From: Areca catechu
Taxonomy: Eukaryota; Streptophyta; Magnoliopsida; Arecales; Arecaceae
Direction of reading: 5' to 3'
Length of the DNA stretch: 64,000 bases
NCBI GenBank assembly: GCA_021397845.1
Contig: CM038047.1
Coordinates: 128,260,112 to 128,324,111, forward strand
Of this stretch, positions 30,771-41,903 are shown piece by piece (position 1 is the stretch's first letter; each line of letters starts with the position of its first letter). The notes below the pieces were generated by a model. It was not told the origin of the DNA. It worked only from the letters and a program-made list of their open reading frames with translations, and ran no database searches. The translations under genes and the position numbers were made by a program.

Positions 30771-32103
30771 CTACTAGCAAGACCTCTGAGCAAACTTTTG
30801 TGGAGTATCTGCGACACCCTAGCATTGCTGAAGAGCTGACAGAGGTCCATCAGGTGGAACAAAAAGTTTCTTGGATAAATCCAATCCTTGCCTTCCTGGT
30901 CAAAGGAACCCTCTTGGAAGATCCGGAGGAGGCCAAGCGGGTGTGCCTGATGGCCTCAAAGTACGTCATCCTTGACGGCATCCTTTATAAGTGATCATTC
31001 TCACAGCCACTATTGAAGTGCTTGGGGCTTGGGGATGCTAACTACGCTCTCAGAGAAGTCCATGAACGCATTTGTGGCGACCACCTCGGAGGGAGATCCT
31101 TAGCTTACAAGATCATCCGGCAAGGATATTGCTGGCCCACCATTCAGAAGGACTCGTCGGACTTCGTCCAAAGGTGTGACGCGTGTCAGAGGTACATCAT
31201 CATTCAAAGGAGACCTGCTAGTGAGGTGACTTCGATTACCGCCCCATGGCCATTCGCACAATGGGGAATGGATATCTTGGGATCCTTTCCCCTAGCCTCC
31301 AGGCAATAGAAATTTTTGCTTGTGGCCATCGACAATTTCACCAAGTGGGTGGAAGCCGAACCACTATCACAGATAACGGAGGCTAAGGTGGAGAACTTTG
31401 TCCGGAACAATATCATCTTTCGATTCGGCATTCCCCAGACGATTGTTACTAACAATGGAAGACAATTTATTTTTGTCAGCAATATCATGTCTTTCACCAA
31501 CTTACTTCGGTCGGTCACTCTCAATGCAATGGAGAGGCTGAAGTCACCAACCGAACAATCTTGCACGGGCTGAAGACTCAGCTCAATGAAGCAAAGGGAC
31601 TTTGGGCGAAGGAACTCCATTCAGTATTATGGGCGTATCTAATGACCGCCAGAGCATCGACCGGTGAAACTCCGTTCAACCTCACTTACGGAAGTGAAGC
31701 TGTCATCCCTATCAAGACTTCTCTTCAATCTCTCCGGATTGACCACTACGCCGAACCGGCCAACTTCGAGCGGCGAAGGGATGACCTGGACTTGCTTGAG
31801 GAAACCAGACTTTGGGCACGCATGAACATGGCCGTATGCCGCCAAAAGATGGCAAAATATTACAACTCGCGAGTCAAGGCGCGAGCTTTCCGAGTCAAAG
31901 ACTTGGTCATGCGATGGGCCGAAATCTCGAGGCCGACCGAGCAAAGCAAGCTTTCCCTAAATTGGGAAGGACCTTATCGGGTTGCCGAATTGGTTCGAGC
32001 CAGCACCTATCGACTTGAATTTTTGGATGGATGGCAGTTAGCACGTTCGTGGAATATGGATAACCTCCGCAAGTACTATCAACGAAGTTCATGTTTCTTC
32101 TAG
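30771..32103 (+). pseudogene. Tat-2 integrase
   Basis: The zinc-binding domain is well kept: HERICGDH and RCDACQRY (31060-31190). The core has GMDILGSFPL, but the second catalytic aspartate is asparagine (VTNNGRQF, 31451) and the third segment, NGEAEVTNR, is read only after a frameshift near 31470. The C-terminal open frame 31561-32103 runs LHGLKTQLNEAKGLWAKE to the stop, with no chromodomain. Integrase would insert cDNA; this copy cannot. Confidence 0.9.
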
Positions 32104-32111
32104 GAACCACT

Positions 32112-32385
32112 TTCGAAAGTCCGACTCCGGTCGGCAAAGGCTCTAGGGCAGCCCACTTCCGAAAGATCGACTCCGGTCGGCAAAGGCTCTAGGGCAGCCC
32201 AATTCCGAAAGTCCGACTCCGGTCGGCAAAGGCTCTAAGGCAGCCCACTTCCGAAAGTCCAACTCCGGTCGGTAAAAGCTCTAGGGCAGCCCACTTTCGA
32301 ATGTCTGACTCCGGTCAGCAGAGGCTCTAGGGCAGACAACTTCCAAAAGTCTGACTGTGGTCATCAAAGGCTCTAGGATAGCCCA
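32112..32385 (+). repeat. 46-bp tandem repeat in the Tat-2 3' UTR, six copies
   Basis: Units with GAAAGTCCGACTCCGGTCGG start at 32115, 32161, 32207, 32253, 32299 and 32345, exactly 46 bp apart, directly after the pol stop. Later units are more diverged. Confidence 0.96.
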
Positions 32386-33180
32386 ATCTGGAAAGCCGAC
32401 GGACCAACACTTAGGATAAATTTCTTAAGCTTGTTGCTCCGCCTGAGCTGAAATCTGATAGCTGCCTCAACTGCTTCTGGGTCTGGAAAGCCGACAGACC
32501 AACACTTAGGATAAAATTTCCAAAGCTTGTTGCTTTGACCTGAGCTGAAATCCAACCGCTGCCTCAACTGATTCTCGGTCTGGAAAGCCGACGGACCAAC
32601 ACTTAGGATAAAATTTTCTAAGCTCGTTCCTCTGGCCTGAGCTGAAATCCGACCGCTACCTCAAATGCTTCTCGGTCTGGAAGGTCGATGGACCAACACT
32701 TAGGATAAATTTTCTAAGCTTGTTGCTCTAGACTGAGCTGAAATCCGACCGCTACCTTAATTGCTTCTCGATCCAGAAAGCTGACAAAACAACCCTTAGG
32801 ATAAATTTCCTAAGCTTGTTGCTCTGGCCTGAGCTGAAATCCGATCACTGCCTCAAATTCTTCTGGGTCTGGAAAGTCGATGGACCAACACTTAGGATAA
32901 AATTTTCTAAGCTCATTGCTCCATCCTGAGCTGAAACCCAACCGCTGCCTCAACTGCTTCTCAGTCCGGAAAGCCGACGGACCAACACTTAGGATAAATT
33001 TCCTAAGCTTGTTGCTCCGGCTTGAGATGAAATCCGACAGCTACCTCAACTGCTTCTGGTTCTGGAAAGTCGATGGACCAACACTTAGGATAAATTTCCT
33101 ATGCTTGTTGCTCCGGCCTAAACTGAAATCCAACCATTGCCTTAATCAATTCTTGGTCCGGGAAGCCGACGGGCCAGTAC
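32386..33180 (+). repeat. 96-97-bp tandem repeat in the Tat-2 3' UTR, about 8.5 copies
   Basis: Units anchored on GGAAAGCCGACGGACCAACAC begin at 32391, 32486, 32583, 32680, 32776, 32872, 32969, 33065 and 33161. Each contains CTTAGGATAAATTTCCTAAG, an inverted repeat (CTTAGGA and TCCTAAG). The open frames across it are by-products of the repeat. Confidence 0.96.
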
Positions 33181-33393
33181 ATAGAGCAGAAATCCTATGG
33201 GGATCTGGTTTGGCTTGAGTTACAGTTCGACATATACCCTGGAGATCCGACCACTCAATCAGATCTGTCACTGGCCCATACTAAGTAAATTTTCAGAAAG
33301 AAAGATATGAGATAGTGTAAAAAGACAACAAAAGTTTTTCATTACTTCAAAAAAGTGTCTTTACAAAACTGAAGGTCAGACATTTACAAACAA
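33181..33393. other. 3' flank of the Tat-2 antisense gene
   Basis: A non-coding stretch between the 96-bp array and the antisense stop codon. On the minus strand it would be the 3' untranslated region of the antisense transcript. A clear polyadenylation signal is not visible. Confidence 0.5.
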
Positions 33394-35530
33394 CTATGTC
33401 TGACCCTCGAAAGTTACATCTACGGCCACTTTGGCCCCCTCAGCAATAGCAGCCGCTCCGGCCTCCTCGGCCCCTTTGGCTGCCTTCGCCTCGACTCTAG
33501 CTGGGGCGTCCGTTCCGACTACTTTAGTGACGACCTCTATCGGGGCATCGGTCGCTTGGGCAGTCAGGTCCATCCCATCCAAAGCTTCTACTTTCGCTAG
33601 CTTCGATGGCTGAAGGAATGACAGATCGAGTTCTAGGAAGGCAGCACTAACCTTTCCCAGGCACTCGTCATACCCGTAGTCGAAGCCGACCATCTCGGCC
33701 TTGTTCATCTCCTTCATTAAGTCCTCGGAGGCTTTGTACTTGACGATGGCCTTCTCGCCGGCCATCTTCAGCAAGCCCTTGTATCTCTCCATATACAACT
33801 GATAGCCCTTTGCGCAGATATCATGATCGGTCAGACGACCCTCCTCGACGGTCAGCCGACAAGCCAGGGTCTTGATCTTCTTTTTCTAGCTCTTTAGCCT
33901 TGCCTCCCAATTCACCTTCTGGGCAAGCAAGTCCTCCAGTTGTTTCTTCTGGTCCTCCAATTCGGCCCGCAGGGGGGATACTTCTGCTACTGCGACCCTC
34001 AAGCTGAGCACCTCTTCTCTGGAATCCATCAACGCCACCCAGGCTATGTCCCTCGCTAGCTCGGCTGCTTCGGCCCTCTGGGTTAGCTGCTCTTTTATAT
34101 AGAGCAGCTCACCCAGTCCCTCGTCCATCAGAAGGTTGTCCTTGACAAGTTGTCGATAGACGCTCATGGTTAGAGAATTGCTAGTCATAAATTCAAAGTG
34201 AAGACAGGAAGAGTGAAACTTACTCCCAGAAGATGACGGAGAGAACTTCTGGCTGCCTCATTCACCGACCACCTGTCAGTGTCGGTGGTGGCACTCTGAA
34301 GCAGCTCCTTTGCTTCCTCAGCTGTGCGCCACTGTTGGCACTCTTCCTCCTCTTGGGCATCGTCGGCCCTCTTGTCAACGGTCGACGGCCCCTCCCCCGT
34401 AGTGGTTCCCTGGGTCGTTGGGAGGATCATTGCAGTCATCACCAACAACGAGGGTGTAGGGGCTGCTTCCACCCCTATCGACATCGAGCGCCTCTCTTCT
34501 GACTGGGTGCCTGGCTGTCCGACCGAAGAAGATCGCTCGAAAGTAATCAGCCTTTGGCGTTCGATCAGGGGCATGTCATCCCCTGACTCGACCGACACCA
34601 CCACGGTGGACGGTTCCACCGTCCATCATTTCTTTGACCTTTCTGGTGCCGGTTCTATCGCCTGCTTCTTTGGCTCCTACTGTGTCGACTATGCAATGCG
34701 GACGGCTCTCCATTGTGCGAATCGTGCTGAGAGGATCGCCCGATCTGGCTTCATCTTTTTGCCTGTCAACAACCAAAGTCAAAGTTAGCTGCAGTCACCA
34801 AGCTGACAGAAAATAAATAAGAGTAGCCGATCTCTCTCTACGTGACTTTCGTCCTACCTAGCATCGGCTGCCGGCTGAGTCTAGCCTGGTGAAGGCTCTC
34901 CTCCAGAAGCATAAAGCTGATGAACTTTGGATCCTCTCCTCCAATTTATGGAAGTCAGCCTCGTCGACCCTCGAGACTTTCCTTCCATTCAGAGCGTTCG
35001 GCCTCATCTCCCTCTAGGCCTTCTCAAATCCCCATGGCTCCAGGATATCTATGAAGAAGTATCGGGACTTCAATCCTTGAATTACGGACGGAAGACCCCC
35101 TAGAATCTTCCGGCCAGGGCGTGGACTAAACATCCACCACTCCTGACTTCGGAAGTCCTGCTTCAGTAGAATGAAGTTTGAAAATAAGGATACCCTAGGC
35201 TCTATGTCGGCCTCCTGATAAAGGAATACAAAGCCATAAAGGACCCTAATGCTGTTCGGCATCAGCTAGGAAGGCGTGATCCTATAGGTGTTGAAGATCA
35301 GGACGAAAAAGCTATGAATTTGGAAACGAAGACCGGCTTTCAAGTGGTCCTCGTACATGGGGAGGGCTCCTAAATTCAGAGGCCCGTTCACCCTACCCTC
35401 GCGGCTTGGGATGGTCAGGTGTAAGGTGGAAGGGATGTTATATATGATCCTAAGGCTTTCAACCCTCTCTCGAGTCATAGTCGACAGGATGTCAAAGGGA
35501 CCAGGCTCCCTATGACCGCGAGCCACGGCA
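33394..35530 (-). pseudogene. Tat-2 antisense gene (aORF; putative gypsy-type transposon domain protein)
   Basis: On the minus strand the N-terminal part (35530-35010) reads RGHREPGPFDIL, LKAGLRFQIHSFFVLIFN, RVLYGFVFLYQEADIEP, WWMFSPRPGRKIL and SRYFFIDI, matching the plant domain known as putative gypsy type transposon (Pfam PF04195, from memory). After a likely intron come an acidic linker (34619-34190), a coiled-coil part (34188-33886) and an alanine-rich C-terminus (33798-33394). Stops (near 35265, 35013, 34890) and frame changes break it. Antisense genes at this place are known in some Tat elements; their function is unknown. Start codon not certain. Confidence 0.8.
34763..34857 (-). other. 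Likely intron in the antisense gene
   Basis: On the minus strand the donor AG|GTAGGAC ends exon sequence at 34858 and the acceptor GTTGACAG|GC is at 34763, 95 nt apart, with a T-rich, stop-containing body. Exon frames on either side differ, as splicing would need. Confidence 0.55.
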
Positions 35531-35700
35531 ATTCTAAAATGGGTTGTCGAAAAGGAAAGAGGTGGGGGAAGATGAAGACATGACTAACCTGATTCTTTAG
35601 ATCTCTAAAAGAGCCTAAAAGCAACACAAGGTGGGAGGAGGCAACTTTTTCTTCCAGTGCAAATGTAGCAACAGGTTCCTCCTGGGTGCTGCCCTCCTCC

Positions 35701-35707
35701 TTTTATA
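35701..35707 (-). promoter_or_regulatory. TATA box of the antisense gene
   Basis: The minus strand reads CCTATAAAAGGAGG around TATAAAA. It is about 170 bp upstream of the first recognisable antisense codons, well placed for a dedicated promoter inside the element and outside its LTRs. Confidence 0.65.
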
Positions 35708-36130
35708 GGCATCTGGGTGCCGCGTCCTAATGCATCCCCTGTGTGCCAAGATCCGACGGCCGCTGCTTCGGTTCTCGAGTTGGACGGGAATCCGAGGGGA
35801 CGTGCCAGATCATATTCGGCCATGATTCATGTGACAGTAGAAGCAACGGTGGATGGGTCGCTACGGCAAGTGCACCGACTGTCCAGATGGGGCCATATGC
35901 CCCACGTCGCATCAAGAATCCGAATGGGCAGCTCCCACACACCGTACCAGCCATAACTGCTCCCCGTATCCTTGCCAACCAGGCATTGACACCTATCTAG
36001 AGACAAAAATCAGAGCAGGAGGTGACCGGACGAAGCAAGCCGAACCAGATTCTCCATCATTTGAAAGGCTGAGGCATTTACTGCTATTTAATGCCCTCTC
36101 CCTCCGGTCCTACGGATTTGCTCGAAGTAC

Positions 36131-36146
36131 AAGGGCAAGGGGGACA
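36131..36146 (+). promoter_or_regulatory. Polypurine tract of Tat-2
   Basis: AAGGGCAAGGGGGACA just before the 3' LTR start (TATTGTACC; TG in the 5' LTR) at 36149. Confidence 0.8.
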
Positions 36147-36148
36147 AC

Positions 36149-36992
36149 TATTGTACCATGACGGCTCACCCTTAGCAAGAACCGTCCCAGTCTTGCGGTC
36201 CGACCCGGCCGCCCTTTTCAAGGCTCTAATTAAGAGAGGTCCGACCCACCGGAGCTGAGGTCCGAACGACCATCTCCTACTGAGGTCTGGCCGGTCGCTC
36301 TCCTTCAGAGGTCCGACCCACATGAGCTGAGGTCCGAACGACCCTCTCCTGTTGGGGCCCGGCCCATCGCTCTCCTTCAGAGGTCCGACCCACTAGAGCT
36401 GAGGTCCAAACGCAGCCCATCGCTCTCCTTCAGAGGTCTGACCCATCAGACATGAGGTCCGAATGACCCTCTCCTACTGGGGTCCGGCCCTTCGGTCTCC
36501 TTCAAAGGCTTGGCCTTTGGTCCGACTGACCGATTGTCCCACAGTCAACGTCCGACAGGTGAGTCTTAGCATCAAGGGATTCTAGAAGCACCTTTCTTTT
36601 ACTGCAGATCCTGCTATCTTAACGGCCCTGCTCCACTACTTCCATGATGCTTCCATATCTGCACACCATGTGGCCACTCTCCAGATTCTCCTAGGGGTAG
36701 ATCGATCTTTCTCAGCCTCTCCCCTAACGGATTTTGGACTGTTCCATGCTTATATAAGGTACTCAGGGGATCCCATTCGAAGGTAGAAGAACTCTTCCCT
36801 CTCCACACGCTGTTCATTCCTTGATTCCTCCATTCTGTTGCCATCAATCTCCTGCTAACTTAAGCATCGGAGGGTCCCCCGCCGGAATACCACTGGCACA
36901 CTTGGAGACTTTGTTGCAGGTTCGCTCGGGAGAGGAGTTCTCCAGCCCATCCAGCCATCCTGGTTCCTGGTCCCAGAGTTGTCACGGCAACA
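36149..36992 (+). repeat. 3' LTR of Tat-2
   Basis: 844 bp and homologous to 24436-25300. The first bases are TATTGT instead of TGTTGT. One 72-bp U3 unit is shortened to 53 bp, accounting for most of the length difference. The end is CACGGCAACA at 36992. Confidence 0.94.
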
Positions 36993-38290
36993 GAACCTAA
37001 TGAATCAATCACTGATATGTACAAAAGATTCACTAATATTATAAATGGAATGAGATGTTTTGGAAAGGTTATGTCTAACACTGATCTTATGAATAAAATC
37101 TTCAGGTCACTTCCAATATCGTGGGATCTGAAGGTTACCGCAATTCAAGAAGCCAAGGACGTTGACAAACTATCTCTAGAGCAGCTGGTTGTATCGCTCA
37201 TGACTTATAAGCTTAATCTGAAACAAAAATCAATGGACTTGGACAAAAAAAAAAAGGGGATCACCTTCAAGTCAAACATACAAGAAGAATCCTAATTAGA
37301 TGAGTTTGAAGAAGAAGAAGAAGATGAAGGTGAAGAAGCCCTCCTTGCAAGAAAATTCAGAAGTTTTATGAAGAGGAGAAAATTTCCTTATAAAAAGAGA
37401 TATCAATCAAAGGAAAAAAGAAAAGAAAGAGAAGGAAAAGGAAAAGAAAAAGGAGAAGGAAATACCTACATGCTTCGAGTGCAAGAAGCCGGGACACTAT
37501 AAGTTTGATTATCCTTTCCTTAAAAAATCTAGGAAGAAATTAAGAAAGAAGGCAATGATGGCCACCTGGAGTGACAGTGAAGACTCCAGTTCAAAAGAAG
37601 AGCAGACCAAAATTACAAATCTCTATTTAATGGCACATCAAGTTAATGATGAGGTAAATTCCGATACCGAGAATGATTTTATATTTGATGAACTTAGAAA
37701 TACCTTTGATGAACTCATGCATGATTATAAACTAATTTTAAATGAAAAAAAATATTGAAAAATTATGCAAATTGTTTTTCTCTTGAAAACAATACTTTGC
37801 TAAATTAAGTTAATGACTTAAAATCTAAATTGGATGTTTTTGAAAAGAAAAACAATGCTTTGTCAATGGAGAATGAAGTTTTCAAAAGACCTAAGAATGT
37901 TATTTCTAACAATGATCTTTTAAAAAAAAATAAAGATTTAGAATTGGAAAATAATAAATACAAAAATGAACTTGAAAAAATAAAGCCTTTTGTTGATAAT
38001 TTTACTTATAGTTCAGAAAAGTTAAATCTACTTTTGAATAGTCAAAGAGTTATTTTTAATAAAGCAGGTTTAGGGTATAAACCATTAAAGCAACAGAAGT
38101 ATTTCAAAAACTTTTTTGTACCTGCATCATCTAGCATTACTTATTTTTCATGTAAAAAGTTAGGTCATAAATGGTTTCAATGCAATTTAAGAAAAATCAA
38201 TTCTTTTGGTAAAGTGTGGGTTCCAAAAGGAACCATTATGAATGCTAACTCTAAAGGACCAGAGTTGGCTTGGGTACAAAAAAACAAAGC
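36993..38290 (+). pseudogene. SIRE-B gag, C-terminal part
   Basis: It continues from 24435 with PNESITDMYKRF, FRSLPISWDLKVTAIQEAK and LSLEQLVVSLMTYKL. A glutamate/lysine-rich linker precedes the first knuckle, CFECKKPGHYKFDY, whose last cysteine is tyrosine. A coiled-coil (37680-38030, frameshifted near 37750) leads to the second knuckle region, YFSCKKLGHKWFQC, with its first cysteine also tyrosine. VWVPKGT follows. Both zinc knuckles are therefore damaged. Confidence 0.9.
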
Positions 38291-39936
38291 TTGATTTTAT
38301 CGCAGGTGTGTCTTGCAACCAAGGAGAACAAAATACTTTGGTATCTTGATAGTGGTTGCTCAAGGCACATAATGGGAGATGTGAAGCAATTAACTTCTCT
38401 TGAAGCTTTGAATGGAGAGAGTGTGACCTTCGAGGATAATGATAAAGAAAAAATCATTGGTATTGGTAAGGTTCACATAAATCCTTCTAAGTGTACTATC
38501 AATGTACTTCTAGTTGATGGTTTAAAACATAATCTTTTAAGCATTAGTAAATTTTGTGATAAAGGTTTTCAAGTCATTTTTAAATCATCATATTGCATGA
38601 TTACTAGTCCGGATATAAATGGAGTATAATTCATTGAAAAAAGGAATGGAAATGTTTATTTGGTAGATTTAGATGATCTATCTTTGTCTAATGGAGAATG
38701 CCTTGTTGTAATGAGTTCTACTAAGGATGAGACTAGCTGGCTTTGGCATTGAAGATTAAGGCATTCTACTATGTATCTACTTTCATAACATTGCAAAAAG
38801 AACTTAGTTAGAGATTTGCCTGAACTTTATTTTGAAAAAGATAAAATTTACTAAGCGTGTCAATTTGGTAAACAAGTTAAAACTTCTTTCAAACCAAAAG
38901 ATTTTGTAACTACTAGTAGGCCACTAGAACTACTTCATATGGATCTCTTTGGACTAACTAGAACATCAAGTCTAGGAGGCAAGAGATATGGATTAGTCAT
39001 AGTAGATGATTTTTCAAGATTTACATGGGTTTTATTTTTAGCTCCTAAAGATGAATCATTTTCTGCATTCATAAAGTTTTATCAAAAAGTTTCAAATGAA
39101 AAAGGTGTTTCAGTTATTTGCATTCGTAGTGATCATGGAACTGAATTTGAAAATCAAGATTTTGAAAACTTTTGTAATGAAAAAGGAATAGAACACAATT
39201 TTTCTGCACCTTGGACACCTCAACAGAATGGGGTAGTAGAAATGAAAAATCGTACTTTAAAAGAAATAACATGCACTATGCTTTGTGAAAATGATTTATC
39301 GAGATATTTTTGGGCTGAAGCTATTAATAATGCTTGTTATATTTTAAATTGAGTTTTAATCCACCTTATTTTGAAGAAAACTCCATATGAACTTTGGAAG
39401 CAAAGAAAATCGATTTTAAAATATTTTCAAGTTTTTGGTTGTAAATGTTTTATTTTAAATAATAGAAAAGGTAACCTTGAAAAGTTTGATGCCAAGTCTG
39501 ATGAAGGTATCTTTTTGGATACTCCATATCATGAAGGGCATACAGAGTTTTTAATAAAAGAACCTTAGTTGTAGAAGAGTCAGTACATGTTGTTTTTGAA
39601 GAGTCTACTAACAAATTCTCCAGAAAAGAGGATACTTCTGATCAATGTGCAGGAGTTGACAAGCTTTACAAGTTAACACTGAATGATCAACCAAAGCCAA
39701 GTGAAGAAGATCAAGACAATAATGAGAAAGGTGATGACACTCCAAAGCATCGAGATATACCTAAGGAGTGGAGGTATGCTCATGGACATCCTAAGGAATT
39801 AACTCTAGGTGATCCATCTAAAGGGATAAGAGCTCGAGCCTCAATTAAAAATAAATATGATTATATAGCTTTTGTATCTCAAGTAGAGCCTAAATGTTAT
39901 GAAGAAGCTAAAAAAGACCCTAACTGGATTAATGCC
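38291..39936 (+). pseudogene. SIRE-B protease and integrase
   Basis: Protease: WYLDSGCSRHIMGD keeps the catalytic DSG (38348). Integrase begins near 38735: the histidine pair is broken by a stop (LWH, stop, RLRH) and the cysteine part reads ACQFGK. The core is well kept at 38939-39352, with HMDLFG, RSDHGTEF and NGVVEMKNR giving D, D and E. The C-terminal part (TPYELWKQRKS, FGCKCFILNN) ends near 39568 in shifted frames. Stops lie at 38627, 38750, 38853, 39350 and 39567. Confidence 0.92.
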
Positions 39937-41451
39937 ATGCAAGAAGAACTAATTCAGCTTGATAGAAATAATGTTTGGACATTAATAAAAAGACCATCTA
40001 ATGTTTCTATTATTGGCACAAAATGGATATTTAGGAATAAATTAGATGAAAATAGAATTGTTATTAGAAATAAAGCTAGGCTAGTTGCTAAAGGCTACAA
40101 CCAAGAGGAAGGGATTGATTTTGATGAAACTTTTGCTCCTATTGCTAGACTTGAAGCAATTAGACAACCATTAGCATTTGCTTGTTTTATGAATTTCAAA
40201 CTATTTCAAATGGATGTTAAGAGTGCTTTTCTAAATGATTTTATGACTGAAAAGTTTTTTGTTGAGCAACTACCTGGATTTGAAAACTATGCACTTCTTG
40301 ATCATATTTTTAATCTATACAAAGCATTTATGGATTAAAGCAAGCACCTCGAGCCTGGTATGAAAGACTTAGCAAATTTTTGATTGAAAATGATTTTTCT
40401 AGAGACAAGCAAATTTTTGATTGAAAATGAATTTTCTAGAGACAATGTTGACAAAACACTATTTTTGAAAAAAGAAAGATAATGATTTATTAGTAGTGCA
40501 AATATATGTTGATGACATTATTTTCGGTGCTACTAATGAAATTCTTTGTCAAGAGTTTGCCAAGCTAATACAAGATGAGTTCGAGATGAGCATGATGGGA
40601 GAACTCAATTTTTTTCTCAGACTCCAAATTAAGCAAACTACAGATGGTATCTTCATCAACTAAGCTAAGTATACAAGATAAATTATAAAGAATTTTAGGA
40701 TGGAGACTACTAAAGCAATAGGTACGCCTATGAGCCCCTCTTGTAGACTTGATAAAGATGAACATGGTAAATCTGTAGATCAATAGTTATATAGAAGTAT
40801 GACTGGCTCTTTATTGTAACTAACTATTAGTAGACTAGATATAATGTTCAATATATGCATATGTGCTAGATATCAGTTTGAACCTAAAGAATCACATTTG
40901 ATAGCTGTTAAGCACATTATTAAATATTTATCTGGTACTGTTGATATTGGTTTATGGTACTCTAGAAATTCATCTACTAAATTGATTGGATATTTTGATG
41001 CTGATTTTACTGGTTGTAAATTGGATAGAAAGAGTACTAGTGATACTTGTCAATTTCTTGGAGTAACTTAATCTCATGGTTTAGCAAAAAACAAACTTCA
41101 GTTGCATTATCCACAACTGAGGCTGAGTATATTGTAGCAGAAAGTTGTTGTGCTCAAATCTTGTGGATTAAGCAATAACTTGAAGATTTTGGAATCAAGT
41201 TGGCTAGTACACTTATTAAATGTTCTAATACCAGTGCTATATGCTTGACTAAAAATCCTGTTCAACATTCTAGGAGTAAACACATTGAAATTAGACATCA
41301 TTTTTTTAGAGATCATGTACAAAATAATGATATTATGCTTGAATTTATTAGTACTGAATTTTAATTAGCTGATATTTTAACTAAACCACTTTTGAAAGAT
41401 CGATTCTGTATGATTAGAAGAGAGCTCGGGATCATTAATCCATTTGATTAA
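39937..41451 (+). pseudogene. SIRE-B reverse transcriptase and RNase H
   Basis: RT: MQEELIQLDRNNVW, IIGTKWIFRNK, EEGIDFDETFAPIARLEAIR, MDVKSAFLN, then a 1-nt shift near 40331, a 37-bp tandem duplication (40371-40444) and the intact catalytic YVDDIIFGATNE at 40505. RNase H: YFDADFTGCK, KSTSDTC, TTEAEYI and the terminal GIINPFD stop at 41451. Several stops occur in 40480-40820. Enzymes for cDNA synthesis; inactive here. Confidence 0.92.
40371..40444 (+). repeat. 37-bp tandem duplication in SIRE-B RT
   Basis: The segment AGCAAATTTTTGATTGAAAA and its continuation occur at 40371-40407 and 40408-40444 with one difference (GATTTTTC/GAATTTTC). The length is not a multiple of three, so it shifts the frame. 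Confidence 0.95.
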
Positions 41452-41903
41452 ATATTTCCTATCTTTGACTCAAATTAGATCTTTTTGACATCAATCCTTG
41501 CTAATCTTATCAAATTTTATTAAATTTAATCATATTTCTAGTAATTTTGATCAATACTTGAATCTCTTAATTTTTACTTTTTAAGTCGATGTGTCAACAC
41601 ATTGATGTGTCGACACCTGAATGTGTCAACACATTCGTGAGTCGACACTTGAACGGTTGCAGACCAAGAATAAAGGGTTTTCCGAATGGTTTTCTCCCCA
41701 TTTCTTTCTTTCCTTCGAGCCGACACCTGATCTAAGGTACTCCTCACTGTTCCTATTCTCTGTTTTGTGTTTTAAGCCTACTGATTCTTCATTTTGTACA
41801 TTCGGTAGCTCGAATTTTGCTTGATTTCATCTCCCATTTGGATTCTAAGCCTTAGAAACCCTAGGTTTTTACCCAAACCTTGTCTAATTCTTTAATCCAA
41901 GTA
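41452..41903 (+). promoter_or_regulatory. Spacer before SIRE-B ORF3 with GTGTCGACAC motifs
   Basis: Between the pol stop and ORF3, at 41583-41660, lie five GTGTCAACACATT / GTGTCGACACCTG / GAGTCGACACTTG motifs. They are the same variant as in the SIRE-B U3 array. The rest is AT-rich. It may serve as a promoter or leader for ORF3; this is inference. Confidence 0.6.

Larger units (their letters stand above)
24436..36992 (+). mobile_element. Tat-2: Ty3-gypsy Tat element with antisense gene, nested in SIRE-B
   Basis: LTRs are 24436-25300 and 36149-36992 and end CGGCAACA. A primer-binding site, gag (interrupted by another element), protease, RT, RNase H, second RNase H, integrase, tandem-repeat 3' UTR, antisense gene and polypurine tract follow in order. 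The total is 12.6 kb including the ~1.75-kb inner insertion. Stops and frameshifts in every domain make it non-autonomous now. Confidence 0.95.

Noticed and set aside
32916..33218. Repeat protein with KADGPTLRINFL units
   Set aside because: It is a by-product of the 96-bp 3' UTR array; other units carry stops and shifts.
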